A stretch of 42,334 nt of DNA from Candidatus Latescibacter anaerobius SCGC AAA252-E07. GTDB taxonomy: Bacteria; Latescibacterota; Latescibacteria; Latescibacterales; Latescibacteraceae. The position numbers were made by a program, and so were the translations under genes. Where the stretch lies: contig AQSL01000152.1 of assembly GCA_000403035.1 (NCBI GenBank), forward strand, positions 1-42,334. Direction: 5' to 3'. The notes below the pieces were generated by a model, which ran no database searches, was not told the DNA's origin, and saw only the letters and a program-made list of their open reading frames with translations. Positions within the stretch are counted from its first letter, which is position 1. The number at the start of each line of letters is the position of its first letter. Of this stretch, positions 16,934 through 24,288 are shown piece by piece.

Positions 16934-18664
16934 TCATTTAACCAGTGTCATCTTCACCGTTCCGGAGTAATCACCCGACTTCACCGTATAAAAATAGACT
17001 CCGGCAGAAAATGCTGAAGCATCCCAGACGAGCGAATGCCTGCCGGCATCCATGAAATCATTCGCCAGAGTATCGACTTTCTGGCCTGAAATGTTGAAAA
17101 CCTCAACAGCAGTTTGATCTGCCTCCGGCAGCATGAACGTGATTGCTGTCACAGGATTGAACGGATTGGGCGAATTCTGGTCGAGGGTGAATACAGTCTG
17201 TTCCTCTTCTTCCACTGCGACAGGACTGTTTTTAATCACTCCATGCACAGAGTCAAAAGCATGATAATAGGTTTGTAAGCTATAATCATTGCCGGCAGCG
17301 TTCATGTATAAACCGTCAAAGTTCGAGCCGTTGTCACAGATCTGGCCGCCGCCGCCCGATTTTTCATCGTCAAACAGCAGGTAGCCGATTCCGGTGCCAT
17401 CCGGTGTTGAGACTCCAAGGGAGAATATTCCATAATGGAAATAAAGAATATTAAAGTTGTTAGAATCGATGCCTACGGCATTACGATAAATGGAATCTCC
17501 GATACAGTGCCAGGCAGGTTCGATACGTCCCTCAAAAGCATTATCGAGAAAGTAATCGCCGTTACTGTTTTCGAAAACGATCATGTCGTCCTCATCATCC
17601 TGATCATTGAGAAGCCTCGAGGTATTAACCATCTGATGCATGCAACTATAGGCACCCAGAAGGAACCATCGATTTTTACCGCGTGAATGCATATACCTGA
17701 ACTCGCCATTCCGGTAATTATTTACATTGGTATCATCAGGCATATACCAGTCCGGCATCTGCTTGTCAAATATTTCATCGCCGTCAAAATCCACACACCG
17801 CAGTCTGTTCCATTCATCCCCTTCAGCTATATTTGCAGAAACAACATATATGAAGTTCCGGTCGGTATACGACGGATTATAGGTACCGTATTCCATCCAT
17901 GAAAGCTCGTCCCAGCCGAGCCAGGATTCATCAAGCACCGCCTCGCCGCCCGTAACAAACTTCCATTTCAACATCGTACTCGTGTCGTTTCTCCTGCAGC
18001 AATTGTAGAAAATACTGTAATCGCCGGGGTCCAAAACCTGAAGGCCGTACATATTTTCCCCACTATTTGTGGGACACATGGTGGTCTGCAATAACGCTTC
18101 ATCCTCAGGATTACTGCCGATTACCCACTTATAGACAGTTCCCGTAGGATAATTCCCGGTCATCAGAGGCCGTGCAAGCGGCAAACCGTCCGCTCCGGAC
18201 TCATTAATATGGTATCCCCATGAATATCCATACCCAACAAAATCACTCACTAATTGTTTCCGGGTTTTATGGTCATACGCCCAGAGATAGTAGTTATATT
18301 CTCCGGGAACAACATCTTCGCCGTCCTGGCCGGTACCTTCCCATGTAATAGTATTATTACCGGTCGAGGTTTCGTACCTGTCAGAGATATATACGGTTGT
18401 ATCAATTTTATTTACATAGTGCCACCCTAAAAAACCGTTGCGGACGTTCCGAATATCATCTGCCTGGTCTTTTGTTGTAATTACCAGCCACACTGCAGCG
18501 GGAGTCCCCTCGACGGTAAATGGTATGTCGAGTTTCGTGTCCTTGAATGAATAGGTTATCTCGGCAGGCGCTGTGAGCGTCAGGATTGTCGGGTCAAATC
18601 GTGCGGCGAATGACATCGATGCAGGAAGGAAAATCAACAGGAATGCATATACTACGTTTTTCAT
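16934..18664 (-). CDS. Secreted protein with FlgD-like and C-terminal sorting domains, paralogue A1
   Basis: This 576-aa protein has a signal peptide (MKNVVYAFLLIFLPASMSFA). An N-terminal Ig-like region (about 25-150, TITWEGTGQDGEDVVPGEY...YLWAYD) is of FlgD type. A roughly 330-residue beta-rich central region of unknown family follows (HYKWVIGSNP, LQTTMCPTN, LGWDELSW, SNGDYFLDN motifs). The last 85 residues are a Por-secretion-tail/FlgD-Ig domain (SPNPFNPVTAITFMLPE ... GVYFYTVKSGDY). Such tails usually direct type IX-like secretion or surface attachment. It is homologous over its length to the tandem genes at 27308-31095. I prefer ATG 18664 over GTG 18670. Its target is unknown. Confidence 0.75.
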   Translation of the reverse strand: MKNVVYAFLLIFLPASMSFAARFDPTILTLTAPAEITYSFKDTKLDIPFTVEGTPAAVWLVITTKDQADDIRNVRNGFLGWHYVNKIDTTVYISDRYETSTGNNTITWEGTGQDGEDVVPGEYNYYLWAYDHKTRKQLVSDFVGYGYSWGYHINESGADGLPLARPLMTGNYPTGTVYKWVIGSNPEDEALLQTTMCPTNSGENMYGLQVLDPGDYSIFYNCCRRNDTSTMLKWKFVTGGEAVLDESWLGWDELSWMEYGTYNPSYTDRNFIYVVSANIAEGDEWNRLRCVDFDGDEIFDKQMPDWYMPDDTNVNNYRNGEFRYMHSRGKNRWFLLGAYSCMHQMVNTSRLLNDQDDEDDMIVFENSNGDYFLDNAFEGRIEPAWHCIGDSIYRNAVGIDSNNFNILYFHYGIFSLGVSTPDGTGIGYLLFDDEKSGGGGQICDNGSNFDGLYMNAAGNDYSLQTYYHAFDSVHGVIKNSPVAVEEEEQTVFTLDQNSPNPFNPVTAITFMLPEADQTAVEVFNISGQKVDTLANDFMDAGRHSLVWDASAFSAGVYFYTVKSGDYSGTVKMTLVK

Positions 18665-18746
18665 TGTCACATCACTTTCTTCTATTTATGAAGTTTCATG
18701 AATTGTACAACCAGATGGAATCAATCCGGTTCAATTAAAAAAGGAC

Positions 18747-18767
18747 GGTGAAAAAGGACTTTTTACC
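18747..18767. repeat. Short hairpin repeat GGTGAAAAAGGACTTTTTACC, copy 1
   Basis: A roughly 9-bp stem with one bulge lies between two minus-strand genes, about 100 bp after the stop of the lipoprotein gene at 18868. On the minus strand it is followed by a T-run, so it may act as a terminator. A similar string (TAAG.GGG.GGT.AAAAAGTC.TTTTCAC) recurs at 20671-20688. Confidence 0.5.
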
Positions 18768-18867
18768 TCCCTCTTAAAAATCTCACATGGAAGATGATTT
18801 ATCAAGTATTATTTTTGGTTACCGGGAAATGTGCAGTGAAAAAGCTGATAAATCTTATGAATTACAA

Positions 18868-20556
18868 TTATCGCGGACAAAGTTCTCTCAGTATTCTGCA
18901 TACTTCCAGCATCCTTTCCGGGGAATGGGTTGGTAAAGGGATTTCCTCACGGAATTCTATACATGAGTCATCTGTCATGATACTTACACGTTTATACAAC
19001 TGATTTTCTTCAGAATATTTTGCGATGTTTGTACCACATAAGGTTGCGGATAGCGGGAAATCGTATGTATTGTATTCGATCTGAACCATCCCGATGCCCT
19101 TTGCGAGCCACCATTTTCTCACCGAGTTTTCACAATACATAGTAAGCGTGGTGGCATCGAATGCCCCGATTTCTGTTTCTATTCTTTCTGTCCCGCCTGT
19201 TTCTATGGTTGTTTCGATTTCAATCGTTTCATTATAACGTTTGCTGAATTCGAAAGCATCGAAATAACGCCAGGTTATATCGGCTGAAACATTGTTTGTA
19301 TACGAATCGTTCTCGAGAAAATCCATCTGGTTTTTCAAAACGATATATCCCGGCGAATACACGGTTTCAATATTCAATTGCTCGACCGGTTCAGCATCCT
19401 CTTTCATAGTCCGCCATATGTTTAATTCTTCGACTGTTTTTGACAGGGAAATGGTATCATCTGCAATATCATAGGAATCGACCACATAATACCGGTACCT
19501 TTTTATACGGTTTTTTATGCACACCGTATAGTTTATAAGGCAGCTTCGTGTGTTTTCCTCATCAATCGACACCTCGAGTTCGGAAAAATTCCAATACTCT
19601 TTCTCACCTTCATTATTCAGAAAAGTCAAAGCTGGATTTTTATACCGATACTTCCAGCATGCTCCCAGGGGTGCCGGAAAATAAGAATCTTCTTCATAGT
19701 GAAATAGGTCCAGATAGATAGAGGTTTCATTGAAATTTCCATCCGAATCCACACCTTTCAATGTAATTTTATTCCATCCCGTACTGAGACGATCAACAGT
19801 AAGCTCTCTGCCTGTTCCCAGAACGCCATCACTTTCTGAATACCAGGTAAATGCGTTCTCAGGCAGTTCGCCGTCCTCGAAATCGTACCCTTCTCCGCTC
19901 AAATGAATATCGAAAACATTATGACTGCTGCGATTTTCCGGTGCAAGGATTTTTACGAACGGAAGCTGGGAATCTATAATAATCTCGATATCCTGGGGCT
20001 GCCCGTTTATGATGACCAGTGCTTTATCCTTAATATGAAATGTGGTATTCGACCGCTTAATAATAAAGGTATATCGACGAACCGGAACATTCTTGAGGAC
20101 TGCATAACCGTCTTCATCGGTAATGGTGGTCATAGAAACGGGTGAGGTGTTTATGTGCATGCCGTTTAATGGCTGGCCCAGGATATCCTTTACATAAATA
20201 TTTATTGTTACGCTCGATGCTATTACAAATTTCCACTCTTTGATCGATCTTTTCGTAAGCCGGTAATCACGGTAAAAAATGGGGATATCCGAACGTGATA
20301 AAACAATCTGGTAATCTCCCTCGAGGATATTTTCAAAAAATACGCGTCCTTCTCTATTGGTAACACGTTTGGTAGTACCGGGAAATGTCGTGACGTTGAC
20401 ACCTTTGAGCGGATTACCCGATTCATCGACAACGATAACCGAGAAGTCATAAAAATTCTGCGCTTTCGGGCTGGAGGGATTTTTTCCGCACCCATGAAAG
20501 ATAACACCGCAAAATATCAGGACTACCAATACATATATAGTTTTCACGTTTCTCAT
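18868..20556 (-). CDS. Lipoprotein with carboxypeptidase-regulatory-like domains
   Basis: This 562-aa protein has a lipoprotein signal (MRNVKTIYVLVVLIFCGVI, then FHGC with cysteine at about 23). Two consecutive transthyretin/CarboxypepD_reg-like beta domains follow (about 38-110, VDESGNPLKGVNVTTFPG; about 117-195, VKDILGQPLNGMHINTSPV). A PKD/Ig-like domain spans about 203-285 (GEGYDFEDGELPENAFTWYS). The remaining roughly 270 residues are beta-rich and of unknown family (APLGACWKYRY, IGAFDATTLTMYCEN), recalling lipoproteins that read out a measured property of the envelope. The first domains probably serve as spacers between membrane and surface. AGGA before ATG 20556 supports the start. It lies between the M6-like gene and secreted paralogue A1. 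Confidence 0.7.
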   Translation of the reverse strand: MRNVKTIYVLVVLIFCGVIFHGCGKNPSSPKAQNFYDFSVIVVDESGNPLKGVNVTTFPGTTKRVTNREGRVFFENILEGDYQIVLSRSDIPIFYRDYRLTKRSIKEWKFVIASSVTINIYVKDILGQPLNGMHINTSPVSMTTITDEDGYAVLKNVPVRRYTFIIKRSNTTFHIKDKALVIINGQPQDIEIIIDSQLPFVKILAPENRSSHNVFDIHLSGEGYDFEDGELPENAFTWYSESDGVLGTGRELTVDRLSTGWNKITLKGVDSDGNFNETSIYLDLFHYEEDSYFPAPLGACWKYRYKNPALTFLNNEGEKEYWNFSELEVSIDEENTRSCLINYTVCIKNRIKRYRYYVVDSYDIADDTISLSKTVEELNIWRTMKEDAEPVEQLNIETVYSPGYIVLKNQMDFLENDSYTNNVSADITWRYFDAFEFSKRYNETIEIETTIETGGTERIETEIGAFDATTLTMYCENSVRKWWLAKGIGMVQIEYNTYDFPLSATLCGTNIAKYSEENQLYKRVSIMTDDSCIEFREEIPLPTHSPERMLEVCRILRELCPR

Positions 20557-20597
20557 AAAAGTCCTGCGAAAAACTATAAGGTTTAGGATTTAAGCTA

Positions 20598-20636
20598 TCA
20601 AGGGTCAACGCAAAGCGTTGATTTACAAGCCCTTGA
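20598..20636. repeat. Nested hairpin, TCAAGGG-TCAACGC...GCGTTGA...CCCTTGA
   Basis: TCAACGC-AAA-GCGTTGA (20605-20621) forms a perfect 7-bp hairpin. It is enclosed by TCAAGGG (20598-20604) and CCCTTGA (20630-20636). It is intergenic, between the M6-like and lipoprotein genes. It could be a repeat unit or a processing/terminator structure, but no T-run follows. Confidence 0.55.
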
Positions 20637-20670
20637 CAGCACCACAGTCGTATATTTCATTACAGGGTGT

Positions 20671-20688
20671 GTGAAAAGACTTTTTCAC
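20671..20688. repeat. Short hairpin repeat GTGAAAAGACTTTTTCAC, copy 2
   Basis: GTGAAAA and TTTTCAC pair around a 4-base loop. It lies 17 bp after the stop of the M6-like gene (minus strand), and on that strand the context (TAAGGGGGCGGTGAAAAAGTC) matches copy 1 near 18747. Its position just 3' of a gene fits a weak terminator or a dispersed intergenic repeat. Confidence 0.5.
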
Positions 20689-20704
20689 CGCCCCCTTACA
20701 ATAA

Positions 20705-22822
20705 TCACCTGATGAATAAAAATTTTCTCGTTTGCGACACTGTCCTCCCACGTATCCAGTAAAAATACATTCCCGATGACAGGCCATCGGCATTCAGCCG
20801 GATAGTATGTATCCCGGGATTTTCAAAATCCCTGTCGATTGACATAACCTTTTGACCGACACTGTTGAATACTTCGAAAACTACACGGTTTCTTTCAGGC
20901 AGCCGGTACGTTATGGTTGTCTGGGAATTGAACGGATTGGGATAGTTCTGGTTCAGCTCAATGGTTTCGGGGAGCAATTCATCGCTTATTACAAGAGAAA
21001 CTTTCTGTACCCACCTCGGCGTTATATTTCCATAGAGGTCTTTGGGATTGAATCCCACATTTTCGATTACTTCATTAAATGAGCTCTGCTGAATCGTTTC
21101 GCGGGTTATTTTGCAGGGATAGCAGGACGTATCCCCGTTCATAATCCGCATTTCAACGGTTTTCTGGACTTCGAATATATTCATTGATGTCAGATCGTCC
21201 ACAGTCAGCGAATCACAATACACCGTCACCAGTAAATCGGCACTGGTATCCTGCAGGCAGTCGAGCAGATAAAGCGTGTTTGCTTTTTTTGCAACAAAAC
21301 TCATGTTTTTGGTATTGACAAACCTGTGGTAGCCCATGCCGATCAAATGGAATTTTTCTGTATACAGGTTTCCAACCGGCGGTGCATCCACATCGATGAC
21401 GATTTCGTCACCTTCCGGGTGGATATGAAAGATTTCTATACCGGATGGAGTATATTGATAGTGTTTAATTCCACTGATGAGACTGGTAAATCTGGCATAC
21501 GTATTAGGATTTGTTTCGGAACCGAAACAGGTATATCTGATACCGTCAAACACATCACTCTCATCTCCGAGGTTGCCGCCATGCTGCGAGGAATACGCTT
21601 CGTCATGAGACCAGAAATCAAGATTATCGCCTCCCTTTTCACTGTCAGCAAATATACCTGAAGGGAAACCCGCATCACGGTATTTTCCATCGGCACACAC
21701 AAGGTCGCATAGTTTCTTCTGTTCATCATTATTTGAAGAATTAAACACTGATACATGCCATATAAGGAGCCCGTTTTGAGGCAGACCCCGGTCATAATAG
21801 ATACTGTCATTTCGACGGTTTTCCAGGAGATAATATTCGGAGAGCTTCCCGCCGTTCCCAATCCAGATCCGGTACACTTTCCCTTTTTCCAGAAATGCAT
21901 CGCTTATCCTGATACCCCTGTGGAGACCGTAAAGGTCGACAAGATTTTCATTGTTTTTCCCGATGCAACCCATCAGCATTCTGGAGTAGGCACAGGGAGA
22001 AACCGGCCCTTCAGTGCCGTACCAGCCCATGTATCCCCATCCCATAAATCCCCAGTATCCGATTCCGGCGGAATCGCTCTGGGGGTCTTTATAATACGTA
22101 TCATATAAATCAATGAGACCGAGGTTATGGCAGTATTCAAGACATATACGACCCGTGGCTTCCTGGAGATTGCCGGCAACAACCACACAGCCGGATAGAT
22201 TGTCCACCTTTATAAACGTATCCCTTGAATTCCTGTCCCCCGTAGAATAGTAAAAATCCGTTTCGCTTAAGCGATTGACTGATAGAGACTTATCCGAGAC
22301 GAGAACATCAGGACAGGACATGGGCACAAGTACCAGATAATCTACATAGCCATCATCATCGCCGCTTCCCGGTATTCCATCAGAGCCATCATTGTCAAAC
22401 CTTGAAAAATCTACCGAAGGGTCTCTGTCAAGCATATTGAGCACATGAGTTGTATATATATCTAAATTATCATGATAATATAAAGACCAGTTGGGTAATT
22501 CATAGAGGTTCGGCAGGTATTCTCCGGTAACTTTATACTGGCCGAACGAAATGGTATCGAAGTAATGGGAAACACTGCCCGGATTGCCGTCAAACAGTTT
22601 TCCGGCCCATTCAGGCGCTTCCGTAATGCCCTGAGCCTCACCCTTGAATTTCGTGAAAACCGTCACCATGTGCACCGGATTAATGTTCCTGGTTGATGGG
22701 CCAATGTTTTTATGAAGCGTATGACTATCATTGCCCTGTGAGTAAACAACTCCCGGCACAACAAAAAAGGCGCTGATTATCAACAGTGCAAGACTCATTC
22801 TTAACGTGCGGTTACTGTTCAT
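20705..22822 (-). CDS. M6-type (immune inhibitor A-like) metallopeptidase homologue with a broken zinc motif
   Basis: This 705-aa protein has a signal peptide (about 1-29). M6-family landmarks are SVSHYFDTISFGQYKVTGE (84-101) and an LGLIDLYDTYY segment (234-244) that normally follows HEFGH in this family. GIGYWGFMGWGYM (254-266) matches the Met-turn region. The HExxH itself reads LEYCH (228-232): the first zinc ligand histidine is leucine (codon CTT), while E229 and H232 remain. The protein is therefore probably inactive as a peptidase, or binds metal differently. It ends with a secretion-tail domain (YPNPFNSQTTITYRLPE...). Its promoter carries the BlaI-like operator at 22895-22912. An acid-rich DNDGSDGIPGSGDDDG stretch (143-158) may bind calcium. 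Confidence 0.75.
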   Translation of the reverse strand: MNSNRTLRMSLALLIISAFFVVPGVVYSQGNDSHTLHKNIGPSTRNINPVHMVTVFTKFKGEAQGITEAPEWAGKLFDGNPGSVSHYFDTISFGQYKVTGEYLPNLYELPNWSLYYHDNLDIYTTHVLNMLDRDPSVDFSRFDNDGSDGIPGSGDDDGYVDYLVLVPMSCPDVLVSDKSLSVNRLSETDFYYSTGDRNSRDTFIKVDNLSGCVVVAGNLQEATGRICLEYCHNLGLIDLYDTYYKDPQSDSAGIGYWGFMGWGYMGWYGTEGPVSPCAYSRMLMGCIGKNNENLVDLYGLHRGIRISDAFLEKGKVYRIWIGNGGKLSEYYLLENRRNDSIYYDRGLPQNGLLIWHVSVFNSSNNDEQKKLCDLVCADGKYRDAGFPSGIFADSEKGGDNLDFWSHDEAYSSQHGGNLGDESDVFDGIRYTCFGSETNPNTYARFTSLISGIKHYQYTPSGIEIFHIHPEGDEIVIDVDAPPVGNLYTEKFHLIGMGYHRFVNTKNMSFVAKKANTLYLLDCLQDTSADLLVTVYCDSLTVDDLTSMNIFEVQKTVEMRIMNGDTSCYPCKITRETIQQSSFNEVIENVGFNPKDLYGNITPRWVQKVSLVISDELLPETIELNQNYPNPFNSQTTITYRLPERNRVVFEVFNSVGQKVMSIDRDFENPGIHTIRLNADGLSSGMYFYWIRGRTVSQTRKFLFIR

Positions 22823-22894
22823 GCAGTTACTACCTTTTCACTTTTTTAATTAATCTGTCTTTTCCAATAAACCTTAAAAGCATACAATAACGTA

Positions 22895-22933
22895 TTACTA
22901 TAGTAAATTTACCAATATAAATCATTTTGTCAA
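22895..22933 (-). promoter_or_regulatory. Promoter with BlaI-like operator for the M6-like gene
   Basis: On the minus strand, TTGACA (22928-22933) is followed after 16 bp by TAAATT (22906-22911). The -10 is overlapped by GTAAATTTACTATAGTAA (22895-22912). This 18-mer is identical, in inverted orientation relative to the promoter, to that in the blaI-1 promoter at 33481-33498. It is made of two overlapping perfect palindromes, GTAAATTTAC and TTACTATAGTAA. I infer repression by a BlaI-type protein. Confidence 0.65.
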
Positions 22934-23030
22934 GTGTTTTCTTTAAATTATAATTTCTACTGAATCGAAATATCAGGTTTATACAAAACAGTTCAAAAAT
23001 AGCGTAAACTTTAATAGTAATGATTGCATA

Positions 23031-24272
23031 TTACTGCACCGCAGTAAACACCTCCATTTCCTTATGGGCTATACCTCCTTCCTGAATAAGGGCATAGACC
23101 ACCATATTGATACCCATTTTGAGCTGCGGTTCGTTTTCGTACTCCTGCTCCCAGCTTCTGGCATATCCCTTGTCTGAATATATCGCCACAAGACGGTCCT
23201 TAATCCATACTCCCTCGAGATAATACACCTGTTTTTGATTTTCCCTCAGTCTAAAATATTTACTATCAGGATCATAGCTGATTTCATCAAGCTCACCACC
23301 GATTGGCGGTCCATCATCAAAATCAAAGAAACAATGGTAAAGAGGATGATCGTTTGGTATTGGGAGAAACACCGCATCATTACCGAGCGAATCTCTCAGC
23401 ATCTGTTTCAGCGAAGCTTCGGCAGGGCACATTTCCTTCTCCGGTGTTCCGTTTTCAAGAACAGCAAAACCGCCATTTCTCAGATATTCACCGAAATTCT
23501 TTGCCTCAACTTCCGTGAGTTCAAACTTATCGATAACTGATAAATACACAAACGGGGTATCAAACAGTTTTCTTGAATCGATATAGAGGTGTTTATCAAC
23601 TTTTGACCTTATTTTTGTAAACTGGTTGAGCGCATCGGAAAGATGGACTATCCCTCGTTTGTAGTCAGGCTCAATATGTGTCCCCCATAATGTGGCAATA
23701 TAAATAAATCCCTTTATATTCTCTTTGTTCTGAGGGTCCTGAATAACCAGCCCTTTATATTTACCAATATCGAGATCATTGATAGTGATCATTTCTTCTT
23801 TCATCGAGATTTGATTGTCCGGTTTCCGTAATGTGCTCATATCGATGTCAATGTGCTCCGGAACAAAGAAGTATTCCGTTGCGTCCGCTTTCATTTCAGA
23901 GATATATTCATAAGCGGTTATTCTGCCCATCAATATATCCGGCATGGTTTTCATTTTTATATCTGCGCTTGGAATTTCTCTTCTGGCAATCGCTTTTCTG
24001 CTGTACTCACGTTTTTTGATACGTCTCTTTCTGAACTCGAATGGTTTTGTCATCCGTGGACGGCGTATGACCAGTTCCATGGTGGGCGGCTTAACCACTT
24101 TAACTTCGGTTCTTTTGAACATGAAATACGACCCAATCGCCGCATGAAAGGCAACCGCTACGATAAATCCGAGGAACAGAAGCTTTTGAGTCTCCCTCTC
24201 GAGTTTCTCTATGTTAATACTATCCGTAGATTTTGAGAATCTCTCTGAACTATATTCATCATACATGTTCAT
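23031..24272 (-). CDS. TonB-like transmembrane protein with DUF4159 domain
   Basis: This 413-aa protein has a short cytosolic N-terminus and one membrane helix (about 31-50, LLFLGFIVAVAFHAAIGSYF). A basic/proline-rich stretch follows (VKVVKPPTMELVIRRPRMTK, KRRIKKREYSRK), like the spacer of TonB-type proteins. The C-terminal half (about 185-405) resembles DUF4159 (FIYIATLWGTHIEPDY, LYIDSRKLFDTPFVYLSV, GGFAVLENG, HPLYHCFFDF, GVWIKDRLVAIYSDKGY). DUF4159 looks like a class-I-glutamine-amidotransferase-type fold; its function is unknown. The start is uncertain: GTG 24278, ATG 24272 and ATG 24266 are all possible. It begins about 16 bp after the stop of the 981-aa barrel-like gene, so the two form an operon and may span the envelope together. 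Confidence 0.7.
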   Translation of the reverse strand: MNMYDEYSSERFSKSTDSINIEKLERETQKLLFLGFIVAVAFHAAIGSYFMFKRTEVKVVKPPTMELVIRRPRMTKPFEFRKRRIKKREYSRKAIARREIPSADIKMKTMPDILMGRITAYEYISEMKADATEYFFVPEHIDIDMSTLRKPDNQISMKEEMITINDLDIGKYKGLVIQDPQNKENIKGFIYIATLWGTHIEPDYKRGIVHLSDALNQFTKIRSKVDKHLYIDSRKLFDTPFVYLSVIDKFELTEVEAKNFGEYLRNGGFAVLENGTPEKEMCPAEASLKQMLRDSLGNDAVFLPIPNDHPLYHCFFDFDDGPPIGGELDEISYDPDSKYFRLRENQKQVYYLEGVWIKDRLVAIYSDKGYARSWEQEYENEPQLKMGINMVVYALIQEGGIAHKEMEVFTAVQ

Positions 24273-24288
24273 TACCACGTTTCTACTG

